DNA of 64,000 bases from contig NZ_AP025282.1 of the NCBI RefSeq assembly GCF_024347215.1, positions 3,100,001 through 3,164,000 of the forward strand, in the 5' to 3' direction. The DNA is from Aliamphritea ceti. Its GTDB lineage: Bacteria; Pseudomonadota; Gammaproteobacteria; Pseudomonadales; Balneatricaceae. Each line of letters begins with the position of its first letter. The stretch's first letter is position 1. Positions 10,651 to 18,045 of the stretch are shown piece after piece. The notes under the pieces were generated by a model, which saw nothing but the letters and a program-made list of their open reading frames with translations, was not told where the DNA came from and ran no database searches. A program made the translations under genes and the position numbers.

Positions 10651-10683
10651 AAAAACAAAAAGCCCCTGCAACAGCAAGGGCGG
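10651..10683 (-). terminator. Rho-independent terminator of the small gene at 10734
   Basis: On the minus strand GCCCTTGC and GCAGGGGC form an 8-bp stem (one G-U pair) with a TGTT loop, followed by TTTTTGTTTTT. It sits 50 nt past the 67-residue gene and about 32 nt before the recC start. Confidence 0.8.
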
Positions 10684-10733
10684 TCCGATGATCGTAGCAG
10701 CGCTACAATGTACAACTATGTGTACATCATCAA

Positions 10734-10937
10734 TCAGGTATCAGGTCCTGCAGAGTCGGGTGGCAAAGCGGCCTCTCGCTCTTCTGCTGGCAGCTCCCAG
10801 TTTTCCTCGCCAGCCACAACGCTGACTACGCCTTTAAAACGCTTGCGAAGATAAACAATGGCTTCATCAAAATCTTCTATATCACACAGCATCACACCGC
10901 CGCGGTCACTTTCTGTAGTAAACAGATAACTCTTCAT
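10734..10937 (-). CDS. Small acidic protein of unknown function
   Basis: This is a 67-residue protein that I do not recognise. It starts MKSYLFTTESDRGG and runs through a compact segment with a likely helix (DFDEAIVYLRKRF) and a beta-like stretch (KGVVSVVAGEENWEL). The tail is disordered, rich in E, A, P and D. There is no Cys, no membrane segment and no signal peptide. The ATG at 10937 has an AAGAG-type ribosome site about 6 nt upstream, and the gene has its own intrinsic terminator (10651-10683), so it looks like a genuine monocistronic gene rather than a chance frame. It lies between a chemoreceptor and recC; neither neighbour suggests a role. Confidence 0.65.
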   Translation of the reverse strand: MKSYLFTTESDRGGVMLCDIEDFDEAIVYLRKRFKGVVSVVAGEENWELPAEEREAALPPDSAGPDT

Positions 10938-11026
10938 GTTCGCTCTTCAGGCAAGTCTTTGAATTTCATACCAGCATCACACCGGTTTCAGACATTCTAC
11001 AAGATAGCTAAATGCAGACAAGCCCA

Positions 11027-12643
11027 TTAACTGACTTTAAAGCGTTGCACGACATCACTCAGCGTATGGCTCTTGCTGTCCAGCTCAGCGATAGCAGCTT
11101 TATTACGCGCCACTGCCGCCGCGGTTTCTTCTGACAGCAAAGAAATACTGCTGACATTCTGTGACAGCTCATCAGTAACTGCAGACTGCTCTCCTGACGC
11201 GTTAGATATATTGAAGTTCAGATCGGATATACATTGAATTTCTGCTGAGATTTCCTGCAACGAATGTTCTGCTTTACGCACCATCTCGACAGAGCTACTG
11301 CTGCGCTGTTCGCTGCTCTGCATGACTTTGACTGCTCTGGCAGTACCGGCTTGCAGTTCGGTAATCATCCGGCTGATTTCTTCGGTACTCTGCTGAGTCC
11401 TGCTAGCCAGAGTTCTGACTTCATCCGCGACTACAGCAAAACCTCTTCCCTGCTCCCCGGCACGAGCGGCTTCAATAGCAGCATTCAGGGCCAGTAAGTT
11501 GGTCTGCTCAGCGATACCACCGATGACCGACAAAATCTCACCTATATCGTCAGAACGCTGTTTCAGCTGATCAACAACTTCAGAAGCATTTCGTAAATCA
11601 TCCGCCAGACTCACAATGCTATTAACAGCATCTGACAGAGACGCTACTCCACTGCCAAACTCTGTCTGTGCATGATCTACAGCCTGCACTGCTGTATCGG
11701 TATTTTCTACAACCTGATGGGCGGTACTTGCCATCTGTCTGAGCGCAACCGCCAACGAATCTGTTTCGCCTTTCTGCTGATATGCCCGGGCAGCATTACA
11801 CTCAGCATTATCATTAATCTGATCCAGCGAACTTGTGATATTAAACGAGAGATCCTTGACGTTGTTAACCAGGTCACGGATTTTATCCATGAACAGATTA
11901 AATTCATCAGCAATACTGGCAAACTCGTCCGTCCCCTGAATATCCAGTCGATGGCGAAGATCACCCTCACCGCGGGAAAGGTTATGGACTGCCGTGTGGA
12001 GTATATTCAGACGGCCTGATACGTATTGGTATAAGGCAAATGCAGCCAGCAGAATAACCACCAGACAACCAAGCATTAACATCACAGTGGTGCTTATCGC
12101 AGTGCCCGTCTGAGATTCGAAACGGCTGGTATAGAGACTTACCAGCTCAGCATAACGCTCCTCAAGAGCGATAAAACCCTGAATAGCTGGCGTATCTGAA
12201 ATTTTAACGGTTTTATCAATACTGCCAACATCAGCACCACGGGCAAATAAATCCCGGACGGAGCCGGCTGCTGCCTGGTACTGATCTGCAACTTTTTGAA
12301 TATCATCTAAAGCAGTCTGTTCCGCTTCAGTAAGACCAGACAATTGCCGATAACGGTTCAGCCCTTCACTCAATGATGAATGATTGTCTGTTATACGCTG
12401 ATAATATTTTTCCTGGCCACGCAGGACGTAGTTTTTGAAATTATGTATGAGAGCGCCGTAGCCCATCTCGGAACGAACAGCGAGCAGTACATTTTCCCGG
12501 GCCAAAGCCTGATCCCTAAGCTCCTGCCAACTATTCCGCTGATCCTGCAACATAGTTGTCTGCACATACAGCACCCCGGCAAATGCCAGAATAACCACCG
12601 CAATTAAACTGACAAACCGGTGCTTAAGGCCTAATCCTTTCAT
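11027..12643 (-). CDS. Methyl-accepting chemotaxis protein
   Basis: This is a 538-residue transmembrane chemoreceptor. TM1 is at about residues 11-29, a periplasmic, probably helical sensor domain of about 150 residues follows, TM2 is at about 184-207, and HAMP at about 208-260. The long cytoplasmic coiled coil has the CheA/CheW-binding hairpin around EQTNLLALNAAIEAARAGE and GRGFAVVADEVR at about 379-410. There is no C-terminal CheR/CheB pentapeptide. The sensor contains a striking GALIHNFKNYVLRG segment near residue 64-77. The ligand is unknown. I prefer ATG 12643 over GTG 12646; AGGGA lies 9 nt before the ATG. No che genes are nearby, so it feeds a pathway encoded elsewhere. Confidence 0.93.
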   Translation of the reverse strand: MKGLGLKHRFVSLIAVVILAFAGVLYVQTTMLQDQRNSWQELRDQALARENVLLAVRSEMGYGALIHNFKNYVLRGQEKYYQRITDNHSSLSEGLNRYRQLSGLTEAEQTALDDIQKVADQYQAAAGSVRDLFARGADVGSIDKTVKISDTPAIQGFIALEERYAELVSLYTSRFESQTGTAISTTVMLMLGCLVVILLAAFALYQYVSGRLNILHTAVHNLSRGEGDLRHRLDIQGTDEFASIADEFNLFMDKIRDLVNNVKDLSFNITSSLDQINDNAECNAARAYQQKGETDSLAVALRQMASTAHQVVENTDTAVQAVDHAQTEFGSGVASLSDAVNSIVSLADDLRNASEVVDQLKQRSDDIGEILSVIGGIAEQTNLLALNAAIEAARAGEQGRGFAVVADEVRTLASRTQQSTEEISRMITELQAGTARAVKVMQSSEQRSSSSVEMVRKAEHSLQEISAEIQCISDLNFNISNASGEQSAVTDELSQNVSSISLLSEETAAAVARNKAAIAELDSKSHTLSDVVQRFKVS

Positions 12644-13045
12644 CACTTTACGTCCCTTTACATTCCATTTCCTGAAGCTCTGACGGCTTTACACTTAATA
12701 CTGCTAATCAGGCTTAAGAAGAATATAGGTCAAAACCCAATCTGGGACATAGATAAAAGGTCTACATAGTAACCATTATGAGTTCGGAATCGAAACGCAA
12801 GAAAACAGAAAGGCTGCACTTAGAAAAGTAATTAATGCCCAAAAGTAGCTTAAAAATACATTTAAACGGACATAATCATCAATATTCGCCCGTTCCTAAA
12901 GTAAAAAATCAGCAATTAATACCATAATAATTCATGAAGTTATCAGATTTTCCTAAGGTATTTAACTAAGTTATAAGCAGATTACAGTGCTGGATAGCAG
13001 CAGACAAATAGAGCAAAACAGATCAAAAATTAAGCAGATTAACCC
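12644..13045. other. AT-rich intergenic region upstream of the chemoreceptor
   Basis: About 400 nt of AT-rich sequence without a convincing ORF. It should contain the chemoreceptor promoter, which I could not pin down. The candidate small RNA promoter starts right after it. Confidence 0.4.
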
Positions 13046-13074
13046 TTGACGAATAGGCGATTGAGACCAATACT
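13046..13074 (+). promoter_or_regulatory. Candidate sigma-70 promoter for a small RNA
   Basis: A -35 TTGACG (13046-13051) is followed after 17 nt by a -10 AATACT (13069-13074). Transcription would start near 13081. No protein gene lies downstream on this strand before the strong terminator ending near 13236. Confidence 0.35.
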
Positions 13075-13080
13075 TTTAAT

Positions 13081-13236
13081 CCGCGCTGCAGAATTCAGGC
13101 ACACACATCACAAGTAATAATTGCCAGAATTCAAACGCTAAGCAGTTATAATTGAGCCGCAGCGTTGTATTTCCCTAATGAAAGTTTCATCAACATTCAT
13201 TAAGCCACGGTATCCCCTAATACCGTGGCTTTTTTT
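13081..13236 (+). ncRNA. Candidate small RNA of about 155 nt
   Basis: This is an inferred transcript. It begins at the promoter candidate ending at 13074 and ends at a textbook intrinsic terminator. There is no plus-strand gene here for that terminator to serve, and on the minus strand the hairpin is not followed by a T-run. A palindromic ATGAAAGTTTCAT lies shortly before the terminator. The only ATG frame (23 codons) reads through the terminator stem and is unlikely to be coding. I do not recognise the family. Confidence 0.35.
13202..13236 (+). terminator. Strong rho-independent terminator
   Basis: AGCCACGGTAT pairs perfectly with ATACCGTGGCT (11 bp) around a 6-nt loop, followed by TTTTTTTATA on the plus strand. 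On the minus strand the hairpin is followed by TAATGAATG, so the T-run favours plus-strand termination. Confidence 0.8.
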
Positions 13237-13256
13237 ATACCTTTTCTGAAACAGAG

Positions 13257-13643
13257 TTAACCTTCCGGTATCTCCGTCACGATTAACCTGTCGGAATCTG
13301 CTACCCGAACTATCTGCCCTTCTACTGTCGTAAAACGACGCAATTCAAGATCACGCTTATATACTTGGTAATCCCGACTTTCACCCTCTCCTGCAGGCGT
13401 TAACTGCACACTCAGCAAAGTGCGTCCGTCAAACCAGTGATAACCGGCAACCGAAGCACCACCCACCAGCGCCAGAAAAACAAGCACGACAGCAAGCAAG
13501 CGAAAAGGTGGCTTGGGGTCTATATCGGTTTCAGGAATCCTGCGTGTAGGAGATTGATCTCCAGCAGCTCGCTTGCGTTTAAATTTCAGATAAAAATAAC
13601 AGGCAGTGATAACGGCAAGGGTAATTAGAATTTTAGTGATCAT
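13257..13643 (-). CDS. Hypothetical inner-membrane protein with two TM segments
   Basis: This is a 128-residue protein with an N-terminal membrane helix (about residues 2-19, ITKILITLAVITACYFYL), a basic linker KFKRKR, a proline-rich polar stretch, a second helix (about 48-68, FRLLAVVLVFLALVGGASVAG) and a C-terminal domain of about 60 residues, beta-rich by appearance, starting YHWFDGRTLLSV. I do not recognise a named family. Both helices and the basic loop suggest an N-out, C-out protein, with the C-terminal domain in the periplasm. It appears monocistronic between a candidate small RNA and the divergently oriented mscS. Confidence 0.65.
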   Translation of the reverse strand: MITKILITLAVITACYFYLKFKRKRAAGDQSPTRRIPETDIDPKPPFRLLAVVLVFLALVGGASVAGYHWFDGRTLLSVQLTPAGEGESRDYQVYKRDLELRRFTTVEGQIVRVADSDRLIVTEIPEG

Positions 13644-13986
13644 AGATGCCCGTATGCAGAACTAGGAAACAAAATCTCTGCTCAGACAACCGAACAGATA
13701 AACATTGAGACAGGGATTCCACCCCGCTTCAGTTAGATGAAAGCTTACCCGCAAACATCATTCGATACCACTGAAAGACAGTTACATTCTAATAGGTTAG
13801 ATCCGATCCGCTGCTATAAGAAACAACCTTAAATAACAGATATATTTTTCTCGACAATACCCCGGTGACAGGCAAGATCAAACAGCAAGAAATCCTTTGC
13901 TTCGTTCAGCCTCATTACAGTTTCTTCTAAGTACTATGATTGATAACACATACATTTATCGATAACTATTAAGAAACGGGAAGCAT
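13644..13986. other. Divergent intergenic region before mscS
   Basis: This 343-nt region must carry promoters for both flanking genes. I see no clear -35/-10 pair, no repeat and no small ORF. The mscS ribosome site (GGGAAG) is at its right end. Confidence 0.35.
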
Positions 13987-14805
13987 ATGGACATTCTAGA
14001 ATCGCAATACGAGAATCTGATAAACCTGATAACGATCTACGGTGGGCAGATACTTCTTGCTGTGGTCGTTTTGCTTATAGGCCTTTGGCTTATCAAAAAA
14101 ATAAACAATTTTTCCAGAAGCACCATGATTCGACACTTTCCGGACGAAACCTTAGCAAAGTTTCTCAGCGGTGCATTGGATATCCTGCTTAAAGTACTCC
14201 TGATTATAAGTGTCGCCTCAATGGTCGGCATTGAAACCACTTCATTTATCGCTGTTCTTGGTGCTGCTGGTCTGGCGGTTGGACTTGCATTACAAGGCAG
14301 CCTGTCGAACTTCGCCGGCGGCGTGATGATCTTAATATTCCGCCCTTTCAAAGTAACAGATTATATTGAAGCCCAGGGACTGGAAGGCGTAGTTATTGAT
14401 ATCGGTATTTTTGTTACAACTCTGCAAACATTTGATAAGCGTACCCTTATCATTCCCAACGGCCCCCTGGCTAACGGTAATATCATTAACCATACCCATA
14501 GCGATGTCCGCGCGGTTGAAATTAACATCGGGGTTTCATACAGCGATGATCTCGGCAAAGCAAAATCAGCAATGGAAGAAGTACTTGCTAATGACCCCCG
14601 TATCTTGCAAAACGAAGGCAATGTCGTCGCCGTTGTTGACCTGAATAGCAGCTCAGTGGATTTTCTGGTGCGGGGCTTTGTAAAAACAGATGACTACTGG
14701 TCGTTTTTCTTTGATAGCCGGGTAGCATTAAAAGCAGCTATCGAATCCGTGGGCTGTACTATTCCTTTCCCGCAGCGCGATGTTCATATGATTTCAGCAG
14801 AATAA
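13987..14805 (+). CDS. mscS: Small-conductance mechanosensitive channel
   Basis: MscS opens under membrane tension to release solutes during hypo-osmotic shock. The 272-residue protein has three N-terminal membrane helices, the third being the glycine/alanine-rich pore helix AVLGAAGLAVGLALQGSLSN (about residues 90-109). Then come FAGGVMILIFRPFKVTDYIE and the beta domain with IPNGPLANGNIINHT, all diagnostic for MscS. Length is close to E. coli MscS (286). GGGAAG lies about 6 nt before the ATG. Marine bacteria that meet salinity changes usually keep several such channels. Confidence 0.95.
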   Translation: MDILESQYENLINLITIYGGQILLAVVVLLIGLWLIKKINNFSRSTMIRHFPDETLAKFLSGALDILLKVLLIISVASMVGIETTSFIAVLGAAGLAVGLALQGSLSNFAGGVMILIFRPFKVTDYIEAQGLEGVVIDIGIFVTTLQTFDKRTLIIPNGPLANGNIINHTHSDVRAVEINIGVSYSDDLGKAKSAMEEVLANDPRILQNEGNVVAVVDLNSSSVDFLVRGFVKTDDYWSFFFDSRVALKAAIESVGCTIPFPQRDVHMISAE

Positions 14806-14816
14806 ATCACTCATTC

Positions 14817-14849
14817 AAAAGAAAAAGGGCCTTCGAATCCGAAGGCCCT
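14817..14849 (-). terminator. Intrinsic terminator, minus strand (hairpin shared with mscS)
   Basis: AGGGCCTTCG and CGAAGGCCCT form a perfect 10-bp stem with a 4-nt loop. The T-run (TTTTTC) follows on the minus strand, so it ends transcription from the acyl-CoA dehydrogenase gene. On the plus strand, after mscS, the hairpin lacks a T-run. Confidence 0.75.
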
Positions 14850-14976
14850 CACTCACTGGGAATTACCCTTAACAGTCTCAGCTCAATTATTCAGTCACAA
14901 CGGCTTTGCTGTCCAAAGCATTTTTAATGGACAACATTCCCACCCGTAATCAAACTATCCTGCGCATACAATCTTG

Positions 14977-16776
14977 TCAGCCAACTGAAGATAACCATTC
15001 TTCTTCCGTCATAGCGATTACCGCTCCACTGCCCTGCTGTAAAGAATCTGCATGGCCCTGAGTACGGGGTAATATTTGCTGAAAATAGAAATGACAAACT
15101 TTTAACTTACTGTCTTTAAACTGCTGACTGCAGTCATTATCTGACAGACAGGCCACTGCCTGTCGCAGTAACTGCCAGCCACCACAAACATAACCGGACT
15201 GCATCAGGAAATGCTGCGCAACAGCGCCGGCCAGTTGCGGATCATCAGACTGATTATGCAAGAGGTACTCAGCACTGACTTGCCAATTCTGCACCGCTGC
15301 TCGCAATTTAGTCGCAATGCCTTTCAAGCCCTCAGCATCAAATCCGGCAGCTTCTGCCTGAGCTATATCAGCATTGATTTCAGCCACTAACTGATGAAAG
15401 CCTGCTGCACTGTCATGTATTAATTTACGGCCTACCAGATCCATTGCCTGAATCCCATTCGTGCCTTCATAGATAGGCAGAATGCGGGCATCGCGGTAAT
15501 ACTGCGCCGCGCCGGTTTCTTCAATAAAGCCCATTCCGCCATGCACCTGAACCCCCAAAGAAGTGACTTCCTGTGCAAACTCGGTACACCAGCCTTTCAC
15601 TATTGGCGTTAACAAGGCTGCCCGTACATTGTGCTGCTCGCGCAAGCCAACATGTTGATTCTGTCCTGCCCAGTCGATACTCGCACAGGCATCATAAGTA
15701 AGTGCCCGGCCAGCTTCTGTCAGTGCGCGCATAGTAAGCAGCATACGCTGCACATCAGCATGACGAATAATAGGACCGGCCTGATCAAAACCGACAGCGC
15801 GACCCTGAACACGTTCGCGGGCAAAGCCTACCGCATGTTGATATGCCCGTTCTGCAATCGCGACCCCCTGCAAACCAACAGCAAGCCGGGCGTTATTCAT
15901 CATTTTGAACATGCACACCAAGCCCTGGTTTTCAGCACCAACAAGATAGCCGATCGCGCCGCCATTATCCCCATAAGACATCACGCAGGTAGGGCTGGCA
16001 TGAATACCCAACTTATGCTCCAGCGAAACAACCTGACAGTCGTTACGGGTTCCCGGATTCCCGGCAGCGTCAGGCAAGAATTTAGGCACTAAAAACAACG
16101 AAATACCCTTCACGCCTGGCGGTGCATCCGGTAAACGCGCCAGCACCAAATGCACGATATTTTCAGCCATATCGTGCTCACCCCAGGTGATAAAAATCTT
16201 TTGACCGCTTATCAGATAATGGTCATCCTGAGGCTCAGCTTTTGTACGGATAACAGACAAATCAGACCCGGCTGCCGGTTCAGTCAGGTTCATGGTTCCA
16301 GTCCATTCACCGCTAATCAGCTTTGGTAAGTAACGCTGTTGTAACTCTTCACTGGCACTACAAGCCAGTGCTTCAACAGCTCCCTGCGTTAATAGTGGGC
16401 ACAATCCCCACGACATATTCGCTGCTTGCCACATTTCCATAACAGCAATCGATAAAACATAGGGCAGACCTTGGCCACCATGAGCAGGATCAAACTGTAA
16501 TGATCCCCAACCACCTTCAATGAATGCCTGATAAGCTTCCTGAAACCCGGGCGGCGTTTTTACATCTGTATCTTGCTGCTGTAAGCCTTGCTGATCGCCA
16601 CTGCTATTCAGCGGCGCTAATACTTCACCTGCAATTCTGCCTGCTTCTTCAAGGATTGCAGAGACCATATCTTCACTGGCATCTTCAAACTGAGGTAATT
16701 GCGCCAGCCGTTGTAAACCTGCGGCATGCTTCAGAGTGAAACGCATATCTGCAACAGGAGCTCTATATTCCGCCAT
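14977..16776 (-). CDS. Acyl-CoA dehydrogenase with extended C terminus (DmdC-like)
   Basis: This is a 599-residue flavoenzyme of the long acyl-CoA dehydrogenase subclass. That subclass includes 3-methylmercaptopropionyl-CoA dehydrogenase (DmdC) of the DMSP demethylation pathway as well as general fatty acyl-CoA dehydrogenases. It shows MNLTEPAAGSDL and ITWGEHD in the middle domain (FAD/substrate), and HGGMGFIEETGAAQYYRD with IYEGTNGIQAMDL near residues 410-450, where the Glu of YEGTNG is the catalytic base of this subclass. The last 150 residues match the acyl-CoA dehydrogenase C-terminal extension. An N-terminal AEYRAPVADMRF is typical of this group. Substrate is undecided between DMSP-derived thioesters and fatty acids: no dmdA, dmdB or dmdD is present beside it. 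Confidence 0.85.
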   Translation of the reverse strand: MAEYRAPVADMRFTLKHAAGLQRLAQLPQFEDASEDMVSAILEEAGRIAGEVLAPLNSSGDQQGLQQQDTDVKTPPGFQEAYQAFIEGGWGSLQFDPAHGGQGLPYVLSIAVMEMWQAANMSWGLCPLLTQGAVEALACSASEELQQRYLPKLISGEWTGTMNLTEPAAGSDLSVIRTKAEPQDDHYLISGQKIFITWGEHDMAENIVHLVLARLPDAPPGVKGISLFLVPKFLPDAAGNPGTRNDCQVVSLEHKLGIHASPTCVMSYGDNGGAIGYLVGAENQGLVCMFKMMNNARLAVGLQGVAIAERAYQHAVGFARERVQGRAVGFDQAGPIIRHADVQRMLLTMRALTEAGRALTYDACASIDWAGQNQHVGLREQHNVRAALLTPIVKGWCTEFAQEVTSLGVQVHGGMGFIEETGAAQYYRDARILPIYEGTNGIQAMDLVGRKLIHDSAAGFHQLVAEINADIAQAEAAGFDAEGLKGIATKLRAAVQNWQVSAEYLLHNQSDDPQLAGAVAQHFLMQSGYVCGGWQLLRQAVACLSDNDCSQQFKDSKLKVCHFYFQQILPRTQGHADSLQQGSGAVIAMTEEEWLSSVG

Positions 16777-17109
16777 AACTAAGTCTACTCTTTATCTGTG
16801 TAGCCCTGAATGCAGGACTTTTTAGCTCAGGAAGCCGTGAATTTTCTATTCTGATCTTCGCTAAGCACCAAAAGCATGTTTTACTTAACATCCTAAAAAA
16901 TCAGTGCGCCCATCATTTTATAAGGGTTTTCACTTATATTTCCAGTATAAGATTGTCGTATAGCAAAAACAGGTTATTTCGAAGTACTTTTAACGGTACA
17001 AAAACTTGTTCTGAGACTGACGCAAAGCCTGATTTCTGAATGAAATGACTGTCCGGTTACAACCTATTTACCGGACTTAGAGACTCGATTGCAGACGAGA
17101 GGAAAGTAT
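16777..17109. other. Divergent regulatory region, dehydrogenase / hydratase
   Basis: About 330 nt separate two divergent genes that both act on acyl-CoAs, so shared control is plausible. I found no convincing inverted-repeat operator and no clear promoter pair. The right end carries AGAGGAAAG, the ribosome site of the hydratase gene. Confidence 0.35.
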
Positions 17110-17538
17110 ATGCAAGACTTACACGGCTACTATCTGGAAGATCTGGAAGTAGGCATGAGCGACTCCTATGAGAAAACCATCAGCGAAGCCGATGTTAATC
17201 TGTTCGCTGAATTATCCGGAGACACTAACCCTGTTCATCTTGACGAAGAATATGCTGCATCCACGCCATTCAAGCAACGTATCGTCCACGGTATGTTTTG
17301 TGGGGCTCTGATTTCCACCGTTGCCGGCACTAAACTGCCAGGGCCAGGCTGCATTTATCTTGATCAGCAAATCAAATTTAAAGCACCGGTACTGATTGGT
17401 GATACGGCTAAAGCGACAGGTACTATTGAAGAAATCGATCAGCGTCGACGCCGTGTAAAAATGCGTACTGACGTTCATGTTGGCGAAAAACTGGTCGCAA
17501 CCGGTTATGCCCTACTAATGGTTGATAAACGCGGGTAA
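17110..17538 (+). CDS. phaJ: MaoC-like (R)-specific enoyl-CoA hydratase
   Basis: The family hydrates trans-2-enoyl-CoA to (R)-3-hydroxyacyl-CoA, linking beta-oxidation to polyhydroxyalkanoate synthesis. The 142-residue hot-dog protein contains FAELSGDTNPVHLDEEYA, the hydratase-2 motif with catalytic Asp and His, and FKQRIVHGMF. The ATG at 17110 has AGAGGAAAG at ideal distance; a TTG seven codons upstream is not needed. A strong terminator follows. The divergent acyl-CoA dehydrogenase fits a fatty acyl-CoA context, but no PHA synthase is in the window, so the symbol is by family only. Confidence 0.85.
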   Translation: MQDLHGYYLEDLEVGMSDSYEKTISEADVNLFAELSGDTNPVHLDEEYAASTPFKQRIVHGMFCGALISTVAGTKLPGPGCIYLDQQIKFKAPVLIGDTAKATGTIEEIDQRRRRVKMRTDVHVGEKLVATGYALLMVDKRG

Positions 17539-17552
17539 GCGATATTAAGCAC

Positions 17553-17584
17553 ACAAAAAAACCGGCATCAGCCGGTTTTTTTTA
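17553..17584 (+). terminator. Bidirectional rho-independent terminator
   Basis: AACCGGC and GCCGGTT pair around ATCA, with an A-run before and a T-run after. It ends the hydratase gene on plus and the cytochrome c gene on minus. Confidence 0.85.
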
Positions 17585-17599
17585 TAACTATTGAACAAC

Positions 17600-18043
17600 T
17601 CAACGAAGCTGATCAACCTGTTCCATCGAGAATGTCATGCCACTGTCATTTCCCCAGGCATTGGAGATATAGGTAAGAATATCTGCCAACTCCAAACCTG
17701 TCACAGAATGTGAAAATGCCGGCATAGTGCCTTTACCTTCAAGCACTAATTTAATTAACGGATCAACTTCTTCACTCACGAAGGCATTCTCTTTCAAAGC
17801 CGGTGCTCCAACACTGACCTGTCCTTCGCCGGTACCCATATGACAAGCTGCACAGGTACGCTTATAAAACTTCTGTCCCCGATCAAGCCGCAGCAGGTTT
17901 TCATCGCTCCACTGCTTGTCACCGGTATTCCATTGCTCAGACAAAGCCTTTAAATCAGGCTCACCACCAAGCATATCGTCACAACCGCTGGCTAATACAA
18001 CCGATGTCAGAACAGCAGCTACAATGGCTGAACGTATTATCAT
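17600..18043 (-). CDS. Class I c-type cytochrome, probable lipoprotein
   Basis: This 147-residue protein begins with a hydrophobic export signal ending LASGC, so Cys21 may be lipidated (the lipobox is slightly atypical). The single haem motif C64-A-A-C-H68 is followed by MGTGEGQVSVGAPAL, and GTMPAF supplies the likely axial Met, as in cytochrome c5/c553-type proteins. It would act in the periplasm as a small electron carrier. Its ATG lies 2 nt after the nadA stop (TAAGCATG), so the two are probably translated from one message, although their functions have no known connection. Confidence 0.85.
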   Translation of the reverse strand: MIIRSAIVAAVLTSVVLASGCDDMLGGEPDLKALSEQWNTGDKQWSDENLLRLDRGQKFYKRTCAACHMGTGEGQVSVGAPALKENAFVSEEVDPLIKLVLEGKGTMPAFSHSVTGLELADILTYISNAWGNDSGMTFSMEQVDQLR

Positions 18044-18045
18044 GC

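Noticed and set aside
14887..14937. 17-codon minus-strand ORF (MLSIKNALDSKAVVTE) after the acyl-CoA dehydrogenase
   Set aside because: Very short and without a recognised relative. It could be a remnant of a lost gene, but nothing supports expression.
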